DNA of 64,000 bases. Origin: G963677085 sp963677085. Its GTDB lineage: Bacteria > Planctomycetota > Planctomycetia > Pirellulales > Thermoguttaceae. The position numbers were made by a program, and so were the translations under genes. Position 1 is the stretch's first letter, and each line of letters begins with the position of its first letter. Below the pieces are notes generated by a model. The model did no database searches, was not told where the DNA came from, and was given only the letters and a program-made list of their open reading frames with translations. The stretch lies in contig CAXXFH010000004.1 of NCBI GenBank assembly GCA_963677085.2, positions 2,852,001 to 2,916,000 on the forward strand, read 5' to 3'. This document shows positions 51,487-60,599 of the stretch, in pieces.

Positions 51487-53898
51487 TCAATTGCGTCTGG
51501 CGAGGTTGTCAGTGCATTTCGCCAGCCGATCCAGGGCCTGTTCTACCGCTTCTGCCCGCGTGCTGTCCAGGGGGAGACCACCGAAACGCACTTGATAAAA
51601 GGCTTCGACCACCTCTCGGGGTGCCGTGGCGAGCGCCGCTTGGCCGGTGACCTCCGTCAAACGTTGGCCGGCGACGGCGGCGAATTCCTGTTGCGTTTGC
51701 CCCGGCTGGCGAACGATTCCCTGACGGCGGAGCAACGTTTCCAGTCGCCGGTAGAACTCGATCGAACAGCGCGTCGCTTGGGCCGTTGTGTGGCTGTGGG
51801 CGGCCAAACGTCGCCAAACCCCGGCAAAACGTCGTACGAGTCGCCAGAGCAGCCATCCCAATGCAGCCAGAAATGCGACGAATGCCGCCAGGGCGATCCA
51901 GAACCACACGGACCCCCAGACGCTGGTCACGGAGGTCCACATTCGCTGCCAAAGACCACGCCACCATTGCGGATCGCGCAGATCGCGTATTGCTTGGCGG
52001 CTGAACCGGGCCAGGGGCTCGTAAACGGTCTCTTGTTGGCGTTGGCGATCCATTTCCAGCACATAGTTCGACCAAATGGATTGGACCCAATTGGCCGCCT
52101 GCTCGAAACGTTGCCCAAGCGACGGCCCGGCCGCTTGTTCGCCGGCGATTTCGGTCCATGGGGTGGGATCGAGTTGCAGCCAGCCGCCGGTCCTCGGCCA
52201 TCGCCAGAACCCCTTACCGTGGAGCATTTCCTCGGGAATCTGCTCGGGTTCGAGATAAGCCTCGACCCAGCTGTGGGCATGTTTCTGGCGGACCTGGAAG
52301 AACTTGCCCAAGTCGTTGTATTCGTCGCAATGAAAACCGATGACCAAACGTGCCGGAATCCCTTGGCTGCGGAGCATCAGGGTTAGCGCCGTGGCAAAAT
52401 ACTCGCAGTGTCCTGCCCGATGCTCGCTAACGAAGTCCTCGATAGGATCAAGCGAAGGATTACGTTTCTGCGGCTGCAGGCTGTAGTGGAACAATCCCGA
52501 GGCGGCCAATTTCTGTTCCAGGTACAGCGCCCGGCCTACGCGATCTTCCGGCGGCAAACCGCTTTCGGCGATCCACTCGTCGGCCAATGCACGCAACCGC
52601 GGCAACGCTTCCTGTTCGCGGATTTCGCTTTCCGGAAGGTAGCTGTCGAGCAGTTCATCGCCGGGAAGCTGCAACGTGTCGGCTGTCAGACGGGAATTCT
52701 CGCCCGGCACCAGTCGGGCTTGCCGTCCGTCGATGACGCCGGTCGTGCCAAGGGTGTACTGAAACCGTCGACTGCGAACGTGGTCACTACGGCGCAGTCG
52801 GCGGTGGCCGTGGTCGATGTAAACGTCGAGATTCGACTCCAACGGCACAAAGGGCATCACGCAAAACAGCTCGTCGCGGTCAAGCGGTTCAATGGTGATT
52901 TCCTGACGCACCAAATCCTCTGGCAACCAGGAGATTTCCTGCAACGGTTCGTTCCCAACCGACGGAATCGGGGTGCCGGCCTTCCACTCGCCATTGCGGT
53001 AATACAGCATGACGGCGCCGTAAAGATAGACTTGGCCGCCCAGTTTGAGTGGTTGATCGGTTTGATTGTCGAACAGCCCTAATCGCATGACTTCTTCGTT
53101 GCTTTCGAGCACTTCGCCCAATTCGCCGAGGATCACCCGATCGTTGAAGCCGACTACGCGTTTGGGAGCGACCAACGCCCCGCGCCACGCGCTGTGGCCG
53201 AGCCGCGGGATGGTGAAGAAGAGAATGGCCGTGAGCATGAGCGTGCCCAGGCCCATCAGCCCCAACCGCAGCACGATCTCTCGACCCAGTCCGGCTGCCG
53301 ACCGCCCGGCCGGCGCACTGAAAAACTCCGACCGCCGGATAGCCAGCGGCCAACGTCGATCGGACGTTTCGGAATCGGGCGATGGGGACCGTTTCCAGGG
53401 GCCGGGTCGGATGTTGGAAACCTCGCCATAGCGGGTCCACTGTCGTTCGAGAAACAGCAGGCAAAGCGCCAACATGCCCAGCAGCATGTAGACCACCAGC
53501 AGCACGCCGAACAGGACCCCGTGGTAGTAGGCTGCCGCCACGACTACCTGCAGCAGGCTGAGCATCAGCAGTTGCCAATAGAGCCGAACGTCTTTCTCTT
53601 GGAAGAGAAGGATAATCTGCAGATAGGCCAGCAGGTTGGCCACCGAGAGAACCTGGACGCTGCCTGAGAGGCTCCACAAGGTTCGCAGCGATAGCAACAG
53701 GGCGAGGATCGACGCCACGTTGGCCACCGCACGATTGAGTCGAAACCACCCGGCGATGTCGGTCACCCAAACCGAGATTCCCGCCGCCGCAAACATCCCC
53801 AACGCCAACGGCGTGTTGCGTGGGCCCATGCACAACAGCAGGGTTCCCAACGCCGCCAACGCAGCCGTGGTGATCGAGAGTAACCGTTTGCGATACAT
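51487..53898 (-). CDS. TgpA-like transglutaminase-domain membrane protein
   Basis: 803 residues with about six N-terminal membrane helices (DUF3488-like, up to ~190), a periplasmic part with the transglutaminase-like triad (Cys in AGHCEYFATAL near 493, His in KHAHSWVEAYL, Asp in LQLDPTPWTE), one more helix near 660, then a cytoplasmic DUF4129-like tail. The architecture matches TgpA, an essential periplasmic protein in Pseudomonas. It is third of the leftward MoxR-DUF58-TgpA set, a widespread gene triad probably concerned with envelope protein processing or assembly. The substrate is unknown. Confidence 0.9.
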   Translation of the reverse strand: MYRKRLLSITTAALAALGTLLLCMGPRNTPLALGMFAAAGISVWVTDIAGWFRLNRAVANVASILALLLSLRTLWSLSGSVQVLSVANLLAYLQIILLFQEKDVRLYWQLLMLSLLQVVVAAAYYHGVLFGVLLVVYMLLGMLALCLLFLERQWTRYGEVSNIRPGPWKRSPSPDSETSDRRWPLAIRRSEFFSAPAGRSAAGLGREIVLRLGLMGLGTLMLTAILFFTIPRLGHSAWRGALVAPKRVVGFNDRVILGELGEVLESNEEVMRLGLFDNQTDQPLKLGGQVYLYGAVMLYYRNGEWKAGTPIPSVGNEPLQEISWLPEDLVRQEITIEPLDRDELFCVMPFVPLESNLDVYIDHGHRRLRRSDHVRSRRFQYTLGTTGVIDGRQARLVPGENSRLTADTLQLPGDELLDSYLPESEIREQEALPRLRALADEWIAESGLPPEDRVGRALYLEQKLAASGLFHYSLQPQKRNPSLDPIEDFVSEHRAGHCEYFATALTLMLRSQGIPARLVIGFHCDEYNDLGKFFQVRQKHAHSWVEAYLEPEQIPEEMLHGKGFWRWPRTGGWLQLDPTPWTEIAGEQAAGPSLGQRFEQAANWVQSIWSNYVLEMDRQRQQETVYEPLARFSRQAIRDLRDPQWWRGLWQRMWTSVTSVWGSVWFWIALAAFVAFLAALGWLLWRLVRRFAGVWRRLAAHSHTTAQATRCSIEFYRRLETLLRRQGIVRQPGQTQQEFAAVAGQRLTEVTGQAALATAPREVVEAFYQVRFGGLPLDSTRAEAVEQALDRLAKCTDNLARRN

Positions 53899-54018
53899 GT
53901 GGGATGGGGGCTAGGGGTTGGGGACTAGCGTACGAGGCATGGCCACTTCAGCGGCCATGGATTCACCATGCGCATCGAATTCACAATCTTCATCGCACGC
54001 TTCCCCCTGTCATTCACG

Positions 54019-55266
54019 TCATTCCGGACGAAAAAACTCTGCCAAAGCATCGCTCGACGTATCAATACAGCGTATCTGCCGTATCTGCCGTGCGGCCGAC
54101 GTGTCGACTGCCCAGACGCGAAGCACCTCCGCATCGCGCACGTCGATCGGCCGCGTGCTGACCAGTACCATCTCCGTGCCAGGCTCGATCTCGCGCATCG
54201 CCGTTTGAAGCAACGACTGCATCAGCGGTCCCGACGCGCCTTCTTCGTGAGGCTCCACCAGGGCGAGATCTTCCATCACGTCTTGCAGGAAAACGGCCGA
54301 CGTGGGACCGCGCATCCAGTGCACTTCGGACGCCGCCGCCATGCCCACCGAGAGCACGCTCTCTCCCCGTCGGCACAAATCGGCCACGACCGTGGCCACG
54401 AAACTCACGGCCAGTTCGACCGCGTCGTCGTGCTGCGGCTCGGGCGACGCGGGCTGCCAGAGATCGAGCAGAATCGTCAGGTCGCGGTTGCGCGGTTGTT
54501 CGAACTGGCGAACCACCAGTTCGCCCGTGCGAGCCGTGCTTCGCCAGTGAATCCATCGGCGCGAATCGCCGGCGCGCCAAGGGCGAACGCCATAAAAATC
54601 GCCGTCGAGGCCCGGTTGCCGCTCGCGGCGGTGCGTGCCGGCAAACGCTTCGTGCTGGCGCTCGAGCCAATGACGTGTCAGCCGGCCCAGGCGGGGAAAC
54701 ACCATTAAAGGTTCTTGCGCGGCAATCGTGCGCGTGCGGCCCAGCAGGCCAAACGGGAATCGGGTGGAAACCTTCAGCGGTCCCAGAAGATATCGTCCCC
54801 GCTGAGTGAGGCGACCGCGATACGCGCCGGCGTGTTCGCCGCCTGCGGGCACATAGGGGAAAAACACGCTGGCATGCCACGGCCGCGCCGCCGCGCCGCC
54901 GCGACGTTTTCGTTTTGCCGTGGAATGTCCGTTGGCCGAATGGTTTTCGCGCTGGATCTCTTCTTCAACGACCAACGCCCAGGAGCCAACCCGGCGGCGG
55001 ACGTTTTTCACGTGAATCCCGACGACTAGTTGATCGCCTGCACAAACGCCGGGCGGTGCGCTACGTTGGATTTCCAGGCCGCGAAGGGTAACGACCAACG
55101 CCCGCCAACTGAAAACGATCATGCCCAGCAGCATGCCGGTGAGTACCATCAAGAGATTGACTTCCCGCAGCATGGCCCCGCCGAAAACCAGCAGCAGCAC
55201 GACGAGCAAGTATCCTCCCTCGCGAGAGATACTTACTTGGCCAAAGGTTTTGAGAAGTCGGATCAC
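54019..55266 (-). CDS. DUF58-domain protein
   Basis: 415 residues with two short N-terminal hydrophobic segments and the DUF58 core: GLDGDFYGVRPWRAGDSRRWIHW followed by RSTARTGELVVRQFEQPRNRDLTILLD, read in parts, and a vWA-like segment after it. DUF58 proteins are encoded next to MoxR ATPases and TgpA-like proteins, as here; the MoxR gene starts upstream at 56411, and its stop at 55470 is 203 bases from this start. The core's molecular role is unknown, although a metal-binding vWA-type fold is expected from the family. Confidence 0.88.
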   Translation of the reverse strand: MIRLLKTFGQVSISREGGYLLVVLLLVFGGAMLREVNLLMVLTGMLLGMIVFSWRALVVTLRGLEIQRSAPPGVCAGDQLVVGIHVKNVRRRVGSWALVVEEEIQRENHSANGHSTAKRKRRGGAAARPWHASVFFPYVPAGGEHAGAYRGRLTQRGRYLLGPLKVSTRFPFGLLGRTRTIAAQEPLMVFPRLGRLTRHWLERQHEAFAGTHRRERQPGLDGDFYGVRPWRAGDSRRWIHWRSTARTGELVVRQFEQPRNRDLTILLDLWQPASPEPQHDDAVELAVSFVATVVADLCRRGESVLSVGMAAASEVHWMRGPTSAVFLQDVMEDLALVEPHEEGASGPLMQSLLQTAMREIEPGTEMVLVSTRPIDVRDAEVLRVWAVDTSAARQIRQIRCIDTSSDALAEFFRPE

Positions 55267-55328
55267 AGGGCGATTTCCGCGGGCGAGTTAAGGTCGAGCC
55301 GAAAAACCATTTTCCGTTTAATTTCCCT

Positions 55329-55432
55329 GGTTCCCACGCTTCGCGTGGGAACCGGCTGTCGGACGCTTTGCGTCCAGGATTGCCAAGTAGCGACGGTCTC
55401 TTGTGAGTCTCGACGCAAAGCGTCGGGAACGA
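55329..55432. repeat. Composite hairpin element, GTTCCCACGC family, copy 1
   Basis: Three hairpins in a row: 55329-55353 (GGTTCCCACGC...GCGTGGGAACC), 55361-55375 (GGACG/CGTCC) and 55411-55425 (CGACG/CGTCG), ending in GGGAACGAGG. The 104-base unit occupies the DUF58-MoxR gap and recurs, inverted in order, near 59044. Confidence 0.8.
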
Positions 55433-55469
55433 GGAGGTAATCAACTTCGCAGTTTTCCTTTTGCAGCCG

Positions 55470-56411
55470 TTACCCCGGCACGGGTATTGTCGCCACGAGT
55501 CGTTCGACCAGCGACTCAACGGCTTGGCGTTGCTCGCCGTGCAGGTAACCCTTGGTGATGATGCGATGGGCCAGCACGGGCACGGCCAATTGCTTCACGT
55601 CGTCGGGTACCACGTAATTCCGCCCGGCCACCAGGGCCGTCGCTTGGGCAGCGCGATAGAACGCCAGCGCCCCACGCGTGCTCACCCCGACGCGAAGTTC
55701 ATCGCAGTCGCGCGTCGCTTCGACAATATTCAATAGGTACTCGTTGACCGATTCTTCGACCTCGACCTGGCGGACGACCTCTTGCAGAGCGACAACCTGT
55801 TCACAGCTCAGCACGGCGTCGAGCGTGTCGACCGGTTCGCCCGAGCGATGGTTGACGAGCACCTTCAGCTCGATTTCCCGCTCGGGATATCCCACAGGAA
55901 TACGCATCAGGAAGCGGTCGAGTTGACTTTCGGGCAACGGGTAGGTGCCCTCGAACTCGATCGGGTTCTGTGTGGCGATCACCATGAACGGCTCGGGCAA
56001 TGGATGGCTGTGGCCATCGACCGAAACCTGCCGCTCGCTCATCGCTTCCAACAGGGCGCTCTGCGTGCGGGGGGTCGCTCGATTGATCTCGTCGGCCAAC
56101 ATCACATTGGCGAATACCGGACCGCGGCTGAAGGTGAATTCGCCGCTTTGGTTGTTGTAGATGCTGCTGCCGGTAATGTCGCCAGGCAACAGATCGGGCG
56201 TGAATTGAACACGGTGGAACGTGCCGGCCAGACTGCGGGCCAGGGCTTTGCCGACCAGCGTTTTGCCCACGCCCGGCACGTCCTCCAGCAGCACATGCTC
56301 GCCAGCCAAAAGGGCGACAATCGTGAGCCGGACCACCTCCGTTTTTCCCAAAACCACACGGGCGACGTGCTTCTGGAGTTGATCGATCAGGGCGTGAGGT
56401 TCAAAGTCCAT
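55470..56411 (-). CDS. MoxR-family AAA ATPase
   Basis: 313 residues from the ATG at 56411, with AAGGAG 12 bases upstream. The motifs are Walker A VPGVGKTL, Walker B MLADEINRATPRTQSALLEAM, sensor ATQNPIEFEGTYPLPESQLDRFL and the lid segment TRGALAFYRAAQATALVAGR. MoxR ATPases act as chaperones for the activation of secreted or membrane complexes and are paired with DUF58/vWA proteins. It heads the leftward triad. Identity is clear; the client is unknown. Confidence 0.95.
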   Translation of the reverse strand: MDFEPHALIDQLQKHVARVVLGKTEVVRLTIVALLAGEHVLLEDVPGVGKTLVGKALARSLAGTFHRVQFTPDLLPGDITGSSIYNNQSGEFTFSRGPVFANVMLADEINRATPRTQSALLEAMSERQVSVDGHSHPLPEPFMVIATQNPIEFEGTYPLPESQLDRFLMRIPVGYPEREIELKVLVNHRSGEPVDTLDAVLSCEQVVALQEVVRQVEVEESVNEYLLNIVEATRDCDELRVGVSTRGALAFYRAAQATALVAGRNYVVPDDVKQLAVPVLAHRIITKGYLHGEQRQAVESLVERLVATIPVPG

Positions 56412-56945
56412 CGGCAATAGCGGCTCCTTGGGGTTTGAGAACGTGTTCAGAAGCAATCTCCCCCTCTCCCCTCTGGCGAGAGGGGCCGAGGTGAGGGGCT
56501 TTCGCAGCGTGGATCGTTCTGGAAATCGCGTCCTCCGCACTGCAACCCACCCTCACCCGGCGGCTTTGCCGCCACTCTCTCTCGCTTGGCGGGAGAGGAC
56601 ACCGAAACATAGTATTCAGTGAACCGTCGCGAATGGCAAGGGTCGCGGCAGCTCCACTCGATCGGGTGGTAAGATGTGTTTCGGGAAACTTCCGTGAATT
56701 GCAGCGACGGCAGCCAGCCCTTACAATAATGGGTGGTGGGGTTTGCCTGGCAGGCGGCAGCTACTGCAAATCGGCCCTCATTGGCAAATGTCTCTGTTGG
56801 CAGGTGATGGAGAGGGGCTGCCCCAGTGGGGCGATTGAATGTCCGCGGTGTTCGCGTCCGCGGTTTTTGGCGCACCAAGTGACGGCTTTTTTCTGCCGGC
56901 CAACTCCACTAGGCACCGGAACAGAATGAACTCCTGAAGCTGCGC
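56412..56945. other. Gene-poor region with GC-rich hairpins
   Basis: 534 bases between divergent genes. It contains the hairpins at 56468-56485 (CCCCTCT/AGAGGGG) and 56559-56573 (GGCGGC TTT GCCGCC), and G+C-rich repeat text around them. The rightward toroid gene and the leftward MoxR gene must both take their promoters from here. No small gene is supported. Confidence 0.4.
56461..56605. repeat. GC-rich hairpin repeat region (CCCTCACCC type)
   Basis: Several short stems: CCCCTCT with AGAGGGG (loop GGCG), GGCGGC with GCCGCC (loop TTT), then CTCTCTCGCTTGGCGGGAGAGG. A related single unit lies at 9331-9367. Confidence 0.6.
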
Positions 56946-58979
56946 ATGTCTGCGACTAGCCACGATTCCAGCACGCAGTACCATCTGGAACCGATTTCGC
57001 CCGAGGCACCGGGCGCACCGGGGGGCTCCGAGTCTACGTCCAGTTCGACGGGCATCTGGCTCGATGGCGATGTGCTTTCTTGTGCCTGCCCCGACTGCGG
57101 GGCCCCGATGTCGATCCGGCTCTGGCTGATGGTGGCCGACTGCTTCCGCTGTGGAGCGAGTATCGAACTGTCCGAAGAGCAGGAGCAGGAAGCTCTGCGG
57201 TTGCTACGGCAATACGAGAAGGCCCGGCGTAGCGAGTCGCAGCAGGCCGCCGCCGCGATCACGCCCACAATGCTTCCCAAGGCCCGGCCGCACGTTGCGC
57301 CGGCAAAGGAGGCTGAGACTGAGCCGACGACGACGGAAACTCCTGGAGAGACGGGGGCGAAGCCGAGAGCGGCTGTCGCGGGGCCGATGCCGGAATCCAC
57401 GGCACCGTCTACGTCTACCGCACCTCCGCTGCCGGCTCGGCGACGACGCATCGCGGCTTCCGAGGTCCACCGCGGCGCCCGGGCGCACATCCGCAATATC
57501 TATGAAAAGGGCGGCGCTGTCGTCTTCTGGAGTCAGTTCTTCAAGGACCTGCCGGCTTGGCTGATTAGTGGCGTATTGCACGCCATCGTGATCTTGTTGC
57601 TGGGAATGTGGATCAGTAGCACGCCCGAAGACCTTGACACCATCACCCTGTCGACTTCGGTGAGCTACGACGACCTCGACGGCGATCAGGGCGAGTTCGA
57701 GCCGATCGATCCCAAGGCGTTCGAGTTCGAAGACCCTGGCTCGATCGAGGTAGAAAACCTGCTGCAAGACGCAGGCTCGGCCGTCGAGCCCGACCCGGAG
57801 ATGGAACCCGTCGACGTCACGGCCGACGAGTTGGTCTTGCCTGGCGTCACGCCGGAGTCGGTCATCCGGCCGATCGGCGCGCCGGATCGGGTGCCTGTGG
57901 GACGAATGTTCGCCGGTCGCGATCCCAACGTCCGCAAGCAAAACGTCTACCGTTCCGGGGGAACCACGCAGACCGAGGCCGCGGTTGCTCGGGCGTTGAA
58001 GTTTCTCGCCCGACACCAACGCGACGACGGCCGCTGGAGCCTGAATAAATTCAACGATACGCCGGACTGTGACGACACGTGTACTCACCCGGGCCGCGAG
58101 CAAAGCGACATCGCGGCCACTTCGCTTGCGCTGCTACCGTTTTTGGGCGCGGGCCAAACGCATCTCGAAGGCCAGTACACCGACGAGATTTTCAAGGCCG
58201 TTCGGTGGCTGGTCGAGCACCAGAAGGAAGACGGTGGTTTACTCGACGGCGGACGGATGTATGCCCATGGTCAGGCCGCCATCGCGCTGAGTGAGGCCTT
58301 TGCTTTAAGCGGCGACGAGCAACTCCGCGAGCCAGCCCAACGGGCGTTGAACTTCATCGTTCGCGCCCAGCATTCGGCCGGCGGTTGGCGTTACGCGCCC
58401 GGCGAGGCAGGCGACACCAGCGTGGTCGGTTGGCAACTGATGGCATTAAAGAGTGGGCAAATGGCCTACCTGCACGTTCCCCCCAAGACGTTCGAGCAGG
58501 CCGATCACTTTCTCGATTTGGTGGCCGGCAACTCGCAACAATCGCGTTACTGTTACCAGCGAGGGCGGGGGCCCGACCATGTGATGACAGCCGAGGGTTT
58601 ACTCTGCCGGCAATACCTGGGTTGGCCCAAGGATCATCCTGGCCTGGAGGACGGCGTGCGCTATCTCCTCAAGGAACACCCGCCCGACGAAGAGCATCCG
58701 AACATTTATTACTGGTACTACGCCACGCAGGTGATGCACCACATCGGCGGCTCTTCGTGGACGCAGTGGAACGATGATATGCGCAGGCTGCTGGTACGTC
58801 TGCAAGAGACCAAGGGCCATGCAGCCGGTAGTTGGACGCCGCTGGGCGCCGGCCATCACGCCGGTTTCGCCGACCGCGGCGGCCGCATCTACATGACCGC
58901 GTTGGCCGCCTGCATCCTCGAAGTCTACTACCGTCACATGCCCATCTACAGCGAAGACGCGCTGCTACGATTCGAGTAG
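56946..58979 (+). CDS. Zinc-ribbon / membrane / terpenoid-cyclase-toroid protein
   Basis: 677 residues. Two C-x2-C pairs near 47-70 (CACPDCGAP, CFRCG) form a zinc ribbon; a helix lies at ~203-225 (AWLISGVLHAIVILLLGMWI). The region between is Pro/Glu/Thr-rich. From ~340 to ~660 an alpha/alpha toroid of the prenyltransferase/squalene-oxidase repeat type appears (AVARALKFLARHQRDDGRWS, EIFKAVRWLVEHQKEDGGL, RALNFIVRAQHSAGGWRYAP). Several key acidic residues of true cyclases (DDTA/DxDD) are not seen, so a binding role is more likely. This architecture is common in planctomycetes. Confidence 0.88.
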   Translation: MSATSHDSSTQYHLEPISPEAPGAPGGSESTSSSTGIWLDGDVLSCACPDCGAPMSIRLWLMVADCFRCGASIELSEEQEQEALRLLRQYEKARRSESQQAAAAITPTMLPKARPHVAPAKEAETEPTTTETPGETGAKPRAAVAGPMPESTAPSTSTAPPLPARRRRIAASEVHRGARAHIRNIYEKGGAVVFWSQFFKDLPAWLISGVLHAIVILLLGMWISSTPEDLDTITLSTSVSYDDLDGDQGEFEPIDPKAFEFEDPGSIEVENLLQDAGSAVEPDPEMEPVDVTADELVLPGVTPESVIRPIGAPDRVPVGRMFAGRDPNVRKQNVYRSGGTTQTEAAVARALKFLARHQRDDGRWSLNKFNDTPDCDDTCTHPGREQSDIAATSLALLPFLGAGQTHLEGQYTDEIFKAVRWLVEHQKEDGGLLDGGRMYAHGQAAIALSEAFALSGDEQLREPAQRALNFIVRAQHSAGGWRYAPGEAGDTSVVGWQLMALKSGQMAYLHVPPKTFEQADHFLDLVAGNSQQSRYCYQRGRGPDHVMTAEGLLCRQYLGWPKDHPGLEDGVRYLLKEHPPDEEHPNIYYWYYATQVMHHIGGSSWTQWNDDMRRLLVRLQETKGHAAGSWTPLGAGHHAGFADRGGRIYMTALAACILEVYYRHMPIYSEDALLRFE

Positions 58980-59043
58980 CGACGCGCAGCCCCCCTGGCG
59001 GCATCCCGGTCTTCGTGATTCTCCCGCGAGTACGTGTTTCCTG

Positions 59044-59174
59044 GTCTCACGTTTTACGTGGGAACCCACGGCGGGATGCTTTGTGTCCCCGGAGTGCGAA
59101 TAGAGACGGTTCTTGGCAAGTTACGACGCGGAAGCGTCGGACAGTGCGTTCCCACGCGAAGCGTGGGAACGAGG
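59044..59174. repeat. Composite hairpin element, GTTCCCACGC family, copy 2
   Basis: Stems at 59124-59139 (CGACGC/GCGTCG) and 59147-59171 (CGTTCCCACGC with GCGTGGGAACG), preceded by a decayed copy of the same stem (59044-59064, TCTCACGTTTTACGTGGGAACC). It carries the same units as the element at 55329 and lies between convergent genes, so it might aid bidirectional termination. Confidence 0.8.
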
Positions 59175-59193
59175 ATACGAGGTGCGACGCTGA

Positions 59194-60576
59194 TTACAGC
59201 GTGCTGAGCTTCGAGAACTGTAGCGTCGTGCTCACCGGGAAGACGCCGTAGATGCCGCGAGTGAATACCAGGTCGATGAAGTCGTCGGCGGCCAGGATCG
59301 GGCTCTTCGGCACAATGATCACGTCGGAATCGTCGATCCAGATTTCGCCCGGCGGGCAGGGCTGCTTGCCAAACAGGGCGTTGTGCAGGTCGATCACCGT
59401 GGCCATCAGCCGCCAGTCGTCGCCCCGGCGAAAGACCACGATGTGCTTCAGATACGCGCCCACATTCCAACTGCCGGCCATTGCGATGGCCATGGTGGCA
59501 GTGGTCGGGCCTGTCAGCTCGTAGCGGCCGGGGATAGCCACTTCGCCCAGCACGTAAACGTAGCGCGGCGCCCGTTCGACCAGCACGGGGATAACCTCGA
59601 CCCCCTCGATCTCTTCGGCATACCGAGCGTTGAGTTCCGCGCGAAGCTCGCCGAGCGTGAGACCTTGAGAAAACACCGAGCCCAGAACGGGCAGCGAAAT
59701 AGTGCCTTCCGGCGTAATCCGTGCGGCGCGGTTCAAACCGCCGGTGGCTCCGTAGCGAGAGTCGACCGTGGCAATCAGGTCTTCCAGCTTGCTGTTCACC
59801 TTCAGCGGTGTTACCGTGATGGCCGGAACCTTGTAGTACTTCTCGTACAGCTTGTCCAAGTGCTCGCGAAGCTCGGGCACGGTTCGGCCAGTGGCCTTCA
59901 CCTGGCCCAGCAGCCGCAGGGTGATGGTGCCATCGGGTTGGAGAATGAGCACGCGATTCAACGCCGGATCGGTGAACGACTCGACCTGGACCTCGTCGCC
60001 AACGTTCAAACGATACGGCGTGGCGGTTTCTTGCCGGGTGCGGCGATAGACCAAATCGAGCACGTCGTCGACACGCAGCCGGTACTCGGGCACGTGCGCG
60101 GTTCGAGCGTGACCCACATATTCACCCTGGGCGTAGGCCTGCCACGCGATTTGCCGAGCCGACTCCCAACCGCAACGGCCACCACACCCGGGATTGCAGG
60201 CGCAATCGACGCCGCAGATCGGATAGGGTGCGGCTGGGCCGAGGGCTTGGCACAGTTCGATCCATTCAGGCTTGTCCACTGCGGTCGACTTGCGGATCGA
60301 CACGCCGGTGCCAGAGGCCGTCTGGAGTATGGGTGGCATACGCAGCTTGCAGCGCAGCGAGGCCATGTCGACCGGCGGAGCGAGCGTAGTGGCGCTGGCC
60401 GCGGCGGCCACGTCCACCGCTGGCTCGGTCCCCGCCGGACAACCTGGGATGGTCGAGTAGTTCCACGCCGTGGTGGCCAACACTGCGGACGTAACCGTTG
60501 CCACGACAAGCGACGCGACGAGGTGGGGCAATCGACGACGGTTCCGAAGCGGTCGTGATTTCATCTTGGTAACCAT
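59194..60576 (-). CDS. Polysaccharide biosynthesis/export (Poly_export/SLBB) protein, Cys-rich
   Basis: 460 residues. An N-terminal hydrophobic signal/anchor (VASLVVATVTSAVLATTAW) is followed by a cysteine-rich stretch near 120-140 (CGVDCACNPGCGGRCGW), then the Poly_export domain (YRLNVGDEVQVESF, ILQPDGTITLRLLGQVKATG) and SLBB-like repeats (YVLGEVAIPGRYELTGP). It is the second Wza-like export protein of the window but has no Wzc neighbour; its partner upstream is a TPR protein (stop at 60600, 23-base gap). The Cys-rich insert is not part of the usual Wza fold. Confidence 0.85.
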   Translation of the reverse strand: MVTKMKSRPLRNRRRLPHLVASLVVATVTSAVLATTAWNYSTIPGCPAGTEPAVDVAAAASATTLAPPVDMASLRCKLRMPPILQTASGTGVSIRKSTAVDKPEWIELCQALGPAAPYPICGVDCACNPGCGGRCGWESARQIAWQAYAQGEYVGHARTAHVPEYRLRVDDVLDLVYRRTRQETATPYRLNVGDEVQVESFTDPALNRVLILQPDGTITLRLLGQVKATGRTVPELREHLDKLYEKYYKVPAITVTPLKVNSKLEDLIATVDSRYGATGGLNRAARITPEGTISLPVLGSVFSQGLTLGELRAELNARYAEEIEGVEVIPVLVERAPRYVYVLGEVAIPGRYELTGPTTATMAIAMAGSWNVGAYLKHIVVFRRGDDWRLMATVIDLHNALFGKQPCPPGEIWIDDSDVIIVPKSPILAADDFIDLVFTRGIYGVFPVSTTLQFSKLSTL

Positions 60577-60599
60577 TCTTGCTATCTGAATTCGGTCTT

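Noticed and set aside
50575..52386. Rightward 603-residue frame
   Set aside because: It is the antisense shadow of the YchF-like and TgpA-like genes; codon bias and motifs support the minus strand.
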